Shown here piece after piece: positions 1-6,762 of a DNA stretch of 13,585 nucleotides. The notes below the pieces were generated by a model. It was not told the DNA's origin, did not search any database, and saw only the letters and a list, made by a program, of their open reading frames with translations. Numbering within the stretch: the first letter of the stretch is position 1; each line of letters begins with the position of its first letter. Where the stretch lies: positions 1-13,585 of the forward strand of contig DATLTV010000058.1 in assembly GCA_035533375.1 (NCBI GenBank), read 5' to 3'. The position numbers and the translations under genes were made by a program. This DNA comes from DATLTV01 sp035533375 (GTDB lineage: Bacteria > Patescibacteriota > Minisyncoccia > UBA6257 > 2-01-FULL-56-20).

Positions 1-51
1 TTCATCCACTGCAAGCATCACCTCGGCTCCGCCGAATAATTTGCCGCCTCC
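1..51 (+). repeat. Direct repeat, copy 1 (51 bp, exact)
   Basis: Bases 1-51 equal bases 798-848 with no mismatch. Both copies are read in the same frame and encode the residues SSTASITSAPPNNLPPP. The repeat may extend leftward beyond the window. After base 51 the two copies diverge. Confidence 0.95.
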
Positions 52-226
52 CGTGGTGCCGACGCCCATACCGTCGCCGACGCCACCGCTATTCTACCCA
101 GTACTTCCACCGAAGCCTACAACTTCCACTTCGAGCAACACATCATCCAGCTTCATGTCTTCATCCACGCTCATGCAGGTCGCCACATCTTCTGCATCGT
201 CGACGCCGGAATCCGATAGCCAATAA
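2..226 (+). CDS. C-terminal end of a Ser/Thr/Pro-rich, probably surface protein (5' truncated by window edge)
   Basis: An open frame enters from the window edge and stops at TAA 224-226, giving 74 visible residues. They are almost entirely Ser, Thr, Pro and Ala, with a proline-rich stretch (PTPIPSPTPP) followed by Ser/Thr runs, typical of an extracellular stalk or linker. Its first 51 bases are identical to the 3' end of the next gene and are read in the same frame, so the two genes are probably tandem paralogues or exchanged their ends. No catalytic motif is visible and no function can be assigned. The next ATG is 24 bases downstream on the same strand, so co-transcription is plausible. That the frame is coding is well supported by the matching frame of the repeat in the neighbour. 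Confidence 0.6.
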   Translation, partial: SSTASITSAPPNNLPPPVVPTPIPSPTPPLFYPVLPPKPTTSTSSNTSSSFMSSSTLMQVATSSASSTPESDSQ

Positions 227-249
227 ATAACATTGCACATTCATTAACG

Positions 250-864
250 ATGGATAAAAAACAGTTTCTAATTATGGGGTCAGTAATAATCTTTCTGCTA
301 GTTGCAGTGGTGGCATTGTCCTTTTTCGGGCACCCTATCAGTCCAAAAGTAGACAGTTCTGTTTCAACGAGTACGCAGACTACAAAACCAAGTTCTACAA
401 GCACGACATCTATATCCCCCTCAACTCCCATTTGGGGCGAATATCACGTGAACCTACCCAACGGTCTCATGCTCGTTGACTCGCAGGGCAGGAGATCAGG
501 AAAAGACCCCGCCACGGGCACGCTTTACCATGAGATTCCAGGCACCTCATATGGCGTGATTGGATCGCCCACAACTAATGGCGCGGGAGAGCTCTTTACT
601 ACCGATCTTCCCAATGGCCAATACACTCTTTATGTATTAGGAGGGGCGACGACCACGTATTGGTTGGATGCATCTCACTATGGGCAATCAGATCAGATAT
701 TTAGGGGTACTATCCAAACCGGTTCGATGGTTGCCTACACACAAAACTACGACACGGCAAACCTGGCCAGCTCTACGTTCTCGTTCGCAAGCACTGTTTC
801 ATCCACTGCAAGCATCACCTCGGCTCCGCCGAATAATTTGCCGCCTCCGCCGGTGGCAAAGTAG
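250..864 (+). CDS. Membrane-anchored surface protein with Ser/Thr-rich stalk, function unknown
   Basis: 204 residues. An N-terminal hydrophobic segment (about residues 7-26) after MDKKQ is a signal anchor with no clear cleavage site. Residues about 33-60 form a Ser/Thr-rich stalk. A folded-looking domain follows (about 62-160) containing PNGLMLVDSQGRRSGKDP and a Gly/Tyr-rich region with an Asp-Leu-Pro-Asn-Gly-Tyr-type beta turn. The C-terminus is again Ser/Ala/Pro-rich and ends PPPPVAK. I do not recognise a characterised family; similar secreted proteins carrying a 'DPATG' motif are my recollection from CPR genomes only. The ATG at 250 is the only start that keeps the membrane segment. Codon choice looks less GC-rich than in genes after 1392, which with the repeated 3' end may mean a different history. 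Confidence 0.75.
   Translation: MDKKQFLIMGSVIIFLLVAVVALSFFGHPISPKVDSSVSTSTQTTKPSSTSTTSISPSTPIWGEYHVNLPNGLMLVDSQGRRSGKDPATGTLYHEIPGTSYGVIGSPTTNGAGELFTTDLPNGQYTLYVLGGATTTYWLDASHYGQSDQIFRGTIQTGSMVAYTQNYDTANLASSTFSFASTVSSTASITSAPPNNLPPPPVAK
798..848 (+). repeat. Direct repeat, copy 2 (51 bp, exact)
   Basis: Identical to bases 1-51. It lies at the 3' end of the surface-protein gene that ends at 864. The shared end and shared reading frame point to tandem duplication or recombination between neighbouring surface genes. Confidence 0.95.
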
Positions 865-882
865 GGTTGAACCAAAAAACAG

Positions 883-1255
883 TTAGGCGAATTGGATGCC
901 GACGACGAAGCGGCGGAATAGGTTAAGGAACTCGTTACGGTTGAGTTGTGGTATCGGACGCCCGCGTCGACAACGTTCCTGTATCGGGCGTATTCACAAG
1001 GAGGCAAGATTTCTTGGGGCTTTCTCCGCGAAATACGCGATTCCGACCGCAGCGGCATCGAAGATCGTCATCCGATAATCCTCGCTTTGCCACGGTCGCC
1101 GCTTCGGCGGCAAGATCAAGAGGAGTTCGGGGAATTGTTCGGCAACGGCTGAGGCAATCCGGTCCTTGTTGTCGTTGCGGCCAACAAGGTCTTGCTTCTT
1201 CAGCACATAATAACTGCGGCAAGTTCATATATTTTTTTGGGGCGACCAAAACCAC
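883..1255 (-). pseudogene. Probable decayed gene on the minus strand (in-frame TGA plus likely frameshift)
   Basis: The stretch 865-1391 (527 bp) holds no intact gene. On the minus strand one frame runs protein-like from about 1224 down to a stop at 883-885, broken only by TGA at 994-996. Before the stop it reads KDRIASAVAEQFPELLLI, then PPKRRPWQSEDYRM, then FDAAAVGIAYFAEKAPRN. After it the same frame continues with NRNEFLNLFRRFVVGIQF and stops. Upstream, a second minus frame offers VVLVAPKKYMNLPQLL, so one frameshift near 1206-1225 would join a longer N-terminus. The Asp-Ala-Ala-Ala-x-Gly-Ile-Ala-Tyr element resembles the last catalytic-Asp helix of RuvC-like nucleases and also the C-terminal part of HAD phosphatases; I cannot choose between them. 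UGA readthrough is unlikely because UGA is a stop elsewhere here. Confidence 0.4.
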
Positions 1256-1272
1256 ACCTCTTGTGTAATGAG

Positions 1273-1304
1273 GTCGATTTTGTAGAATTAACCTACAACT
1301 CGAC
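1273..1304. other. Imperfect hairpin, possible weak terminator
   Basis: GTCGA and TTGTAG at 1273-1285 pair with CTACAA and TCGAC at 1293-1304 around an AT-rich loop, with a small internal bulge. On the plus strand a T-rich but interrupted stretch follows (GTTTTCCTGTTT). It may end plus-strand transcription before the DUF1653 gene, or be a leftover of the decayed region. Confidence 0.3.
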
Positions 1305-1391
1305 GAGTTTTCCTGTTTAGAACAGCGGGTCCTGAAATGTCGTCGTAATGGGAGAATCGATTTCCATTAAAACAGCTATTCAAGAAGTGCC

Positions 1392-1607
1392 ATGGGAAAT
1401 AAGCTGGAAATTGGAATATACGAACATTACAAGGGCAACAGATATGAAGCGATCGGCGCGGCGAAGCATTCCGAAACGCTCGAAGAACTCGTCGTGTATC
1501 GCGCGCTTTATGGCGAACGCAAGCTTTGGGTCCGGCCGCTCAAAATGTTTTTGGAAGAAGTGGAAGTAGGTGGAAATAACGCGCCTCGATTCAAGTTGAT
1601 AGGATAG
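1392..1607 (+). CDS. DUF1653 domain protein
   Basis: 71 residues covering one complete DUF1653 domain: YEHYKGNRYEAIGAAKHSET near the N-terminus, then LVVYRALYG, WVRPLKMFLEEV and a terminal PRFKLIG. This small beta-rich family binds no known ligand, and its biochemical role is not established. Its members are typically 65-80 residues, so this is full length. The start is ATG 1392, because the domain begins about seven residues later. No Shine-Dalgarno is evident. TATTCA at 1377-1382 could be a -10 close to the start. The M13 peptidase ATG lies only 15 bases after the stop, so the two are probably co-transcribed, though TAGAAT at 1605-1610 could also serve as a private -10 for the peptidase. 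Confidence 0.85.
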   Translation: MGNKLEIGIYEHYKGNRYEAIGAAKHSETLEELVVYRALYGERKLWVRPLKMFLEEVEVGGNNAPRFKLIG

Positions 1608-1622
1608 AATAAAAAATAGTAT

Positions 1623-3581
1623 ATGCCATCTCCATTTTCGATCGATCCGAAAAACTTTGACGAGTCCGTGAAGGCCGCGGACGATTTTTTCGGTTACGTA
1701 AATAACCGGTGGCTGAGGGATAATCCGATTCCGGCGGACGAAGCGCGCTGGGGATCGTTCTATACGCTCGGGGTCGAAGTGGAAAAGCAGCTCAAAACGC
1801 TTTTCGAAGAACTGGATGCGAACGCGGGCGAGCTGGGTCCGACCGTGCGGAAAGTCCGTGATTTCCATCGCACGGGCATGGACGCCGCGCGCCTGAACGC
1901 GGACGGAGACAAGCCGCTCGCGCCGCTCGTCAAAATGGTGAACGATCTGCGCGGCGCGGATGACTTGCCGCAGCTCATCGGGTTTCTCCATCGCCGCGGG
2001 ATCGACGTGTTCTGGGGTTCGGGCGCGGACGCCGACATGAAAGAAAGCGGCGTCATGGCTCTTTATATGAGCCAGGCCGGCCTCGGCCTTCCCGACCGCG
2101 ATTACTATTTAAAAGACGACGAAAAGAGCCGCGAGATCCGCGAGAAGTATTTGGCATATATGAATGCGATGCTCGAAGCATCGCCTGCGGCGCGCGGGAG
2201 TGAGTCGCGAACGAAGCAGGTTTTTGAGCTCGAAACAGCGCTCGCTCGCGCCTCCATGACGCGCGTGGAACTCCGCGATCTCGAAAAGCAATATCACAAA
2301 ATGGCGCCTGCGGAAATCGCGGCGCTCGCGCCGCGCGTGCAGTGGGACGCGTATTTCAAGGCCGCGGAGATCAAATCGCCCGCATATGCGATCGTGACCC
2401 AGCCGAAATTCATGGAGGAGGTGAACCGTGAGTTCGCCGAGATCCCGCTCGAAGACATAAAAGCATACCTGCGCTGGTCGATTTTGAATACTGCCTCGAA
2501 CTTTTTGGGCGAGGATTTCGAAAAACGCCATTTTGATTTTTATGGGCGGACTTTTTCCGGCGCTACGGAAATGAGGCCGCGCTGGCGGCGCGTGGGAAAA
2601 ACGGTCGGCAGTATGCTCGACCAGGCGGTCGGGAAAGCGTACGCCGAGCGCTATTTTAGCGAAAGCGCGAAAAAAAGAATCGACGATCTCGTCGACCATC
2701 TCGTCATTGCTTATCGCGTCCGCATTGAAAAACTTGACTGGATGAGCGATGTCACGAAAGAAAAAGCGAAGATGAAACTCGCCGCCGTGAAAAAGAAGCT
2801 CGCGTATCCGGACAAGTGGAAAGAGTACGCGCCGCTCGAGATCGGCACTGATTCGTATTTCGCGAACTACATGGGCGCGTACGCGTTCGAGTTCGACCGG
2901 CACACGAAACAAATCGGCGGTCCGACCGACAAAGACGAATGGCATATGCCGCCGCAGATGGTGAACGCCTGCTACGATTTTTTGCGGAACGACGTGCTTT
3001 TTCCGGCCGCAATACTCCAGCCGCCGTTCTTTTATCCTGACGGAGACGATGCCGTGAATTTCGGCGCGATCGGTTCCGTGATCGGCCATGAACTCACGCA
3101 CGGATTCGACGACCAGGGCGGCCGCTTCGACGCGGACGGAAATATGAACGATTGGTGGACGAAGGAAGACCGCGAACGGTTCGACGCGAAGACCGCGCAT
3201 CTCGCGGAACAGTTCGACGCCTACGAGCCGCTGCCCGGGCTTCGCGTGAACGGCAAGCTCACTCTTGGCGAGAATATCGCTGACCTTGGCGGCGCCCTCA
3301 TCGCATACGACGGACTCATGCTTGCGCTCCAGGAAAAACCGCAGCCGCCGATCGACGGGCTTGCTCCGGCCCGGCGCTTTTTTATCGGATTCGCTTTACA
3401 AGAGTGCATTCAATCGCGGGAAGAAAATCTGCGCACGCAGATCCAGACCGACCCGCACTCGCCTTCGCGCTATCGCGTGAACGGCCCGCTTTCCAATATG
3501 TCCGAATTCTACGAAGCGTTCGGAGCGAAACAAGGCGACAAGCTCTGGCGCGATCCCGAAGACCGCGTAAAAATCTGGTGA
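1623..3581 (+). CDS. M13 family (neprilysin/PepO-type) zinc metallopeptidase
   Basis: 652 residues, a full-length M13 endopeptidase. The zinc site is intact: HELTH at residues 489-493 gives two His ligands and the catalytic Glu490, and ENIADLGG at 550-557 supplies the Glu ligand and Asp554. The substrate-binding Asn-Ala-x-Tyr motif is present as VNACY (447-451), with Cys where Phe/Tyr is usual, followed by FPAAILQPPFF. The C-terminus ends with the family's typical Trp (VKIW). The all-helical N-terminal M13_N domain covers roughly residues 10-390. The family cleaves short peptides on the amino side of hydrophobic residues. There is no signal peptide or membrane segment, so it is predicted cytosolic and may salvage imported peptides, as suggested for bacterial PepO; that role is inferred. 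It ends in TGA. Confidence 0.96.
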   Translation: MPSPFSIDPKNFDESVKAADDFFGYVNNRWLRDNPIPADEARWGSFYTLGVEVEKQLKTLFEELDANAGELGPTVRKVRDFHRTGMDAARLNADGDKPLAPLVKMVNDLRGADDLPQLIGFLHRRGIDVFWGSGADADMKESGVMALYMSQAGLGLPDRDYYLKDDEKSREIREKYLAYMNAMLEASPAARGSESRTKQVFELETALARASMTRVELRDLEKQYHKMAPAEIAALAPRVQWDAYFKAAEIKSPAYAIVTQPKFMEEVNREFAEIPLEDIKAYLRWSILNTASNFLGEDFEKRHFDFYGRTFSGATEMRPRWRRVGKTVGSMLDQAVGKAYAERYFSESAKKRIDDLVDHLVIAYRVRIEKLDWMSDVTKEKAKMKLAAVKKKLAYPDKWKEYAPLEIGTDSYFANYMGAYAFEFDRHTKQIGGPTDKDEWHMPPQMVNACYDFLRNDVLFPAAILQPPFFYPDGDDAVNFGAIGSVIGHELTHGFDDQGGRFDADGNMNDWWTKEDRERFDAKTAHLAEQFDAYEPLPGLRVNGKLTLGENIADLGGALIAYDGLMLALQEKPQPPIDGLAPARRFFIGFALQECIQSREENLRTQIQTDPHSPSRYRVNGPLSNMSEFYEAFGAKQGDKLWRDPEDRVKIW

Positions 3582-3644
3582 GGAAAAGCGAACCCGCGGT
3601 CGAATTCATTCTGTAACAAAAACAGCACTTCTTCGTATTAAACC

Positions 3645-4199
3645 ATGGCACTTTCGAACGGAGACCATCTGAACACGCTTGCGGCGAAGATGAAGCGCGG
3701 CGATCGCAGAGCCGCTGCGGCGCTCTATGACGACCTCGCGCCCAAGGTGTACGGTTTCGTCCTCGCGCGCACGAGCAAAAAAGAAGCGGCGGAAGACCTC
3801 ATGCAGGACGTATTCCTGAAGCTCATCGAAAAAATAGAAAGTTTCGACGAGAAAAAAGGGAAATTCACCGTCTGGTTCTGGCAGGTCGTTCGCAATATGC
3901 TCGTGGATCATTACCGCGGGAAAAAAGAAATGCCGTTCTCAGCTTTCGAAGAAGAAGCGGTCGCGGCGATGGCGGTAGGGGAGATGCCGGACCTCCAGGT
4001 GAAAATGCGGCACGACCGGGTCGCGGAATTCGTTCTCGAGCTGAGCCATGAGGAACGCGAGCTATTCGAACTCCGTTATGTGGCCGAAATGCCGTATCGG
4101 GAGATCGCGTCCCTGCTTGGCAAGTCGGAAGCGTCGCTGAGGGTCAAAGCGCTCCGCATCAAAGGCAAGATCAAAAAAGAATTCAAACATGAAGCTTAA
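3645..4199 (+). CDS. ECF-like sigma-70 family RNA polymerase sigma factor
   Basis: 184 residues with the two-domain plan of ECF sigma factors. Region 2 lies about 24-92, with YDDLAPKVYGFVLAR, EDLMQDVFLKL and WFWQVVRNMLVDHYRG matching core-binding helices and -10 recognition. Region 4 lies about 125-178 and contains LSHEERELFELRYVAEMPY and a helix-turn-helix REIASLLGKSEASLRVKALR for -35 recognition. The linker is acidic and variable, and no region 1.1 or 3 is present. Its last 11 bases overlap the start of the next gene, so the two are translationally coupled. That neighbour is a single-pass membrane protein, the usual arrangement for a sigma factor and its membrane anti-sigma. The controlled promoter is not identifiable here. 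Confidence 0.93.
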   Translation: MALSNGDHLNTLAAKMKRGDRRAAAALYDDLAPKVYGFVLARTSKKEAAEDLMQDVFLKLIEKIESFDEKKGKFTVWFWQVVRNMLVDHYRGKKEMPFSAFEEEAVAAMAVGEMPDLQVKMRHDRVAEFVLELSHEERELFELRYVAEMPYREIASLLGKSEASLRVKALRIKGKIKKEFKHEA

Positions 4200-5169
4200 C
4201 TTTTTCAATAATGACCGTATGCCGCGTGCAGCGAAGAAAGCGATGGCGCCCGGCGCGAAATTCCTGAAATCCTCAAAAGGGAGATTTTTGGCGGCGTTCG
4301 ACGCGGCGCATGGCACGCATACCGCGCCTCGCTTTGCATTTGCATGGGGTTATAGGATCGGCGTCGCTTTTGTGGCTCTCGTTGCGGTTGCCGCGAGCGC
4401 TTTCGCTTACGCCGATACCGCGAATGTCGGCGCGGATAGCCCGCTCTATCCATTGAAGCGCTTGAGCGAGTCCGTGCAGATTGCGCTTGCGGCGCAGAAT
4501 TCCAAAGCCGAGCTCCAGGCGCAATTCGCCGCGCGGAGGACGCAGGAGATTGATGCCTTGCAGGCCGCAAAGCCGTCGAGCAAAACGTTGCCGAAACTCC
4601 GGACAGATCTGAATACCGAATTGAATGCCTCAATCGACGATTCCGAGGACAGCGGCCTGAACGACGGAAAACTTTCTTCGTTCTGCGCGAATATGTTCGC
4701 AACCGTGACGGCCACCTCGTCGGCAGCCGTTCGGGGAGAGCTTTCCTTGAACCCCGGGATCCTCGCGCGATTTGATGCACAATGCGGCGACGAGCCCGCC
4801 CCCGCGCATGGACAAGCAGTGAGCGTCACAAGTTCGGCCGGCATTTCTGCGACGACAACAATCCGCAGTACGGTTCGGAATTTACTCGATACGCTCGGGA
4901 TTCCGGGCATAATGCGGCAGGAAGAACGCGATGGAAACGGGACGGACACGACACGAGGAACGGGAGATCGCGGACAGGACGGCGCGGATACCACAAGCAC
5001 GGTTCCCTCCGGACTTCCGGCGGGCGCAGAGCTTCGCATTCAGGGGCGCCTTCACCACGGCGCGTCGGACGATGTTTCGGCGGAGAGTTCCGATTCGAAA
5101 AATTCCGTTTTCAATGCTAGTATTATGAGTAAGACTGGCGGCGCGGTTTTGGCACCTGTAACGGAATAA
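4189..5169 (+). CDS. DUF5667 membrane protein, probable anti-sigma factor / envelope sensor
   Basis: 326 residues. An N-terminal basic cytosolic segment of about 55 residues precedes one membrane helix (about 56-75, IGVAFVALVAVAASAFAYA). The external part begins with a DUF5667-type region: DSPLYPLKRLSESVQIALA at 83-101, then a long Ala/Gln/Glu helix to about residue 125. The rest is Ser/Thr/Ala-rich and low complexity, with Asp/Gly/Thr-rich stretches near 240-270. The gene overlaps the sigma gene by 11 bases (ATG inside the sigma 3' end) and has no separate ribosome binding site, so synthesis is coupled. DUF5667 proteins often sit beside sigma factors in CPR genomes. Anti-sigma function is inferred from this arrangement; no zinc-binding anti-sigma (ZAS) HxxxCxxC motif is visible. 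Confidence 0.75.
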   Translation: MKLNFFNNDRMPRAAKKAMAPGAKFLKSSKGRFLAAFDAAHGTHTAPRFAFAWGYRIGVAFVALVAVAASAFAYADTANVGADSPLYPLKRLSESVQIALAAQNSKAELQAQFAARRTQEIDALQAAKPSSKTLPKLRTDLNTELNASIDDSEDSGLNDGKLSSFCANMFATVTATSSAAVRGELSLNPGILARFDAQCGDEPAPAHGQAVSVTSSAGISATTTIRSTVRNLLDTLGIPGIMRQEERDGNGTDTTRGTGDRGQDGADTTSTVPSGLPAGAELRIQGRLHHGASDDVSAESSDSKNSVFNASIMSKTGGAVLAPVTE

Positions 5170-5283
5170 AACGGCCACCGTATCATCTAAATATCAAATG
5201 AAAAAGGTCGAACGAAGTTCAAAGTGGAATGAGGCAATTAAGTAATTAGTAATTGGGTAATTAAATTAAAAAAATAATCAACT

Positions 5284-6195
5284 ATGATCAAAAATAAATT
5301 ATTCATCGGTTTTATCGCTGCGGGAGCGGTTGCGCTCGCCGTGGCATCGTTTGCGGGCGCCGATCAGGCGGCGCTTGCTGTTTCGTGCGCCGGAGCGGTG
5401 AGCGGAACGAGCATCGAGTGGACGGCGACGGCTTCCGGAGGGTCGCCTTCGTATGCGTATGCCTGGTCGGGCACGAATTTAGATGGCAGTACGTCGAGCG
5501 CGGTTACGGCGGCATATGCCGCCGGCACGTATACCGCCTCGGTAACGGTTACGGACGCTTCCTCGAGCGTTGCAACCTCATCGTGTTCCGCGACGGTTGC
5601 GGAGCCGACTCCGACTCCGACTCCGACGCCAACTCCAACTCCGACGCCGACGCCAACACCCTCGCCGCGGACGTTCTTCAATAATCCGGAACTCAACATC
5701 AATCCGGCGGGGCATTTCCTGGCCCATGGCATGATCGTGCAGAGCGTTTCCGGAAATTCGTTCACGGGCACCGTATGGGGAACAACCTGGACGGTGAATG
5801 TGGCGACGGGGAACTCGGCATTCTATCTCCGTGACGGCGGTGAGGATATGGGAGCAATCAATGTCGGCCAGCTGCGGGTCGGCGATGAAGTCGGCGTATC
5901 GGGCATCATCGATCCGAACCAACCGCTTACGGTGGATGGAAGTGTGGTGCGCAATTATTCCATCACCGGGCTTCGGCAGAATCTGCATGGCCAAGGAGAG
6001 AATCAGAACGGCGGGAATGGCAACGACAACGGTAACGGCAGCAGCAACAGCAGCGAGAACGGAGGTTCAGTAATTGGAACGTCGGCCGCGGCTGGCAGTT
6101 CGTCGGTCAGCAATTTCCGCGTCGAGCTTGAGCAGATGTTGCAGCAATTGCAGCAGCTCGAAGGAAAACTTCACGGCAAGAGCGAAGGGAACTAA
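5284..6195 (+). CDS. Exported PKD-like / PT-repeat / DUF5666 surface protein
   Basis: 303 residues. A signal peptide (about 1-27, hydrophobic FIGFIAAGAVALAVASFAGA) leads into a PKD-like beta-sandwich (about 30-105) with WTATASGGSPSYAYAWSG, GTYTASVTVTD and two Cys (35 and 101) positioned for a disulfide. A run of ten Pro-Thr pairs ending in Pro-Ser (108-128) forms a stiff spacer. Next comes a DUF5666-like domain (about 148-230: GNSFTGTVWGTTWTVNV, LRVGDEVGVSGII), then an Asn/Gly/Ser-rich linker and a short C-terminal coiled coil rich in Gln/Leu (FRVELEQMLQQLQQLEGKL). It follows the sigma/anti-sigma pair on the same strand after 114 bp and is a plausible target or part of the same envelope system. 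ATG 5284 is chosen because it starts the signal peptide. There is no Shine-Dalgarno. Confidence 0.8.
   Translation: MIKNKLFIGFIAAGAVALAVASFAGADQAALAVSCAGAVSGTSIEWTATASGGSPSYAYAWSGTNLDGSTSSAVTAAYAAGTYTASVTVTDASSSVATSSCSATVAEPTPTPTPTPTPTPTPTPTPSPRTFFNNPELNINPAGHFLAHGMIVQSVSGNSFTGTVWGTTWTVNVATGNSAFYLRDGGEDMGAINVGQLRVGDEVGVSGIIDPNQPLTVDGSVVRNYSITGLRQNLHGQGENQNGGNGNDNGNGSSNSSENGGSVIGTSAAAGSSSVSNFRVELEQMLQQLQQLEGKLHGKSEGN
5605..5664 (+). repeat. Hexanucleotide tract encoding Pro-Thr dipeptide repeats
   Basis: About ten imperfect copies of CCGACT/CCGACG/CCAACT encode (Pro-Thr)n between the PKD-like and DUF5666-like domains. The 6-bp unit keeps frame, so length variation would change spacer length and not cause phase switching. 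Confidence 0.9.
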
Positions 6196-6229
6196 TCGGC
6201 CGCTCCGCGGCAGGATCCCATTCTGCGAC

Positions 6230-6258
6230 AAACGCGCCCCGCTTATCGGGGCGCGTTT
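6230..6258 (+). terminator. Hairpin A: rho-independent-type terminator after the DUF5666 gene
   Basis: A 12-bp perfect stem (AAACGCGCCCCG at 6230-6241 paired with 6247-6258) with a 5-nt loop CTTAT, followed by CCTTTT. The T-run is short, but the stem is very GC-rich, and it lies 35 bases after a stop codon. Confidence 0.75.
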
Positions 6259-6289
6259 CCTTTTGCGCGATTGCGCAAAATGAAACGCG
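6252..6289 (+). other. Hairpin B: second hairpin mutually exclusive with hairpin A
   Basis: CGCGTTTC at 6252-6259 and TTTTGCGC at 6261-6268 pair with GCGCAAAA at 6273-6280 and GAAACGCG at 6282-6289, with one C/T mismatch and a GATT loop. It reuses seven bases of the 3' arm of hairpin A, so both cannot fully form together. Six Ts follow at 6305-6310 but are too far away for a standard terminator. Confidence 0.6.
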
Positions 6290-6341
6290 GGGCAAAACAA
6301 AATCTTTTTTACGGAAAGCGGGTTCCTGCATGCAACGCACC

Positions 6342-6370
6342 TTGAAAGGTTGCCGACTATTTGCTACAAT
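6342..6370 (+). promoter_or_regulatory. Promoter of the tRNA-binding protein gene, probably leaderless
   Basis: -35 TTGAAA at 6342-6347, a 17-bp spacer, then extended -10 TGCTACAAT at 6362-6370. The -10 ends 8 nt before the ATG at 6379, placing the expected transcription start at or next to the start codon. Confidence 0.75.
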
Positions 6371-6378
6371 CAAACCCA

Positions 6379-6699
6379 ATGACTATCGACGAATTCAGGA
6401 ACGTGGATCTGCGCGTGGGGCTCGTGCGCGAAGCCGTCCGCGTCGAGGGGTCGGAAAAACTTCTGAAGTTGCAGGTGGATCTGGGCGAAGAAACCCGCCA
6501 GATCGTTTCCGGGATTGCGAAAGCGTATGCGCCGGAAGACATCGTGGGCAAGCGCATTGTCGTTATCGCAAATCTTGAACCGCGGAAATTGATGGGGCTC
6601 GAATCGAACGGCATGCTTCTTGCGGCGCACGACGAAGCAGGAAATCCGATGGTGCTCATGGCAGGGGACAATGCACAGCCGGGATCAAAAATAACGTAA
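6379..6699 (+). CDS. Stand-alone tRNA-binding domain protein (MetRS C-terminal/Trbp111-like)
   Basis: 106 residues forming one OB-fold tRNA-binding domain. It carries MTIDEFRNVDLRVGLVREA at the N-terminus, then SGIAKAY, the family signature VVIANLEPRKLMGLESNGML (61-80) and LAAHDEAGNPMVLM. This matches the C-terminal extension of methionyl-tRNA synthetase and free proteins such as Trbp111, which bind the tRNA elbow and can act in trans. No synthetase lies in the window, so here it is a separate small gene. ATG 6379 is chosen over an upstream TTG at 6361: the latter lies inside the -10 element, and the domain starts directly at MTIDEF. Export-chaperone CsaA is a related alternative, but the sequence fits the MetG-like type better. 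A partner MetRS cannot be shown from this window. Confidence 0.9.
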   Translation: MTIDEFRNVDLRVGLVREAVRVEGSEKLLKLQVDLGEETRQIVSGIAKAYAPEDIVGKRIVVIANLEPRKLMGLESNGMLLAAHDEAGNPMVLMAGDNAQPGSKIT

Positions 6700-6762
6700 A
6701 CAATCGGCCAGCGTAATAAAATGAATTAATTGCGAATTACAAATCATAAAATTATCAATACA

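Noticed and set aside
994..996. UGA read as an amino acid in the minus-strand tract
   Set aside because: TGA terminates the M13 and 3D genes normally, and there is no selenocysteine context or code-25 signature. Decay is simpler.
948..1268. Plus-strand frames in the 865-1391 gap as genes
   Set aside because: Arg/Ser-rich products without domains, no promoter or ribosome binding site. The minus strand reads far more protein-like.
2109..3200. A 363-codon open frame antisense to the M13 peptidase
   Set aside because: It mirrors the GC-biased codons of the M13 gene, whose zinc site and family motifs are complete. The antisense protein has no recognisable domain.
4205..5039. Long minus-strand frames opposite the DUF5667 gene
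   Set aside because: Arg/Ser/Pro-rich products typical of antisense shadows. The plus-strand frame has a membrane helix, the DUF5667 motif and coupling to the sigma gene.
5605..5664. Pro-Thr tract as a CRISPR or contingency repeat
   Set aside because: A 6-bp in-frame coding repeat without spacers. It cannot shift frame, and it fits an inter-domain linker.
6361..6378. TTG start at 6361 for the tRNA-binding protein
   Set aside because: It falls inside the extended -10. The domain begins at ATG 6379.
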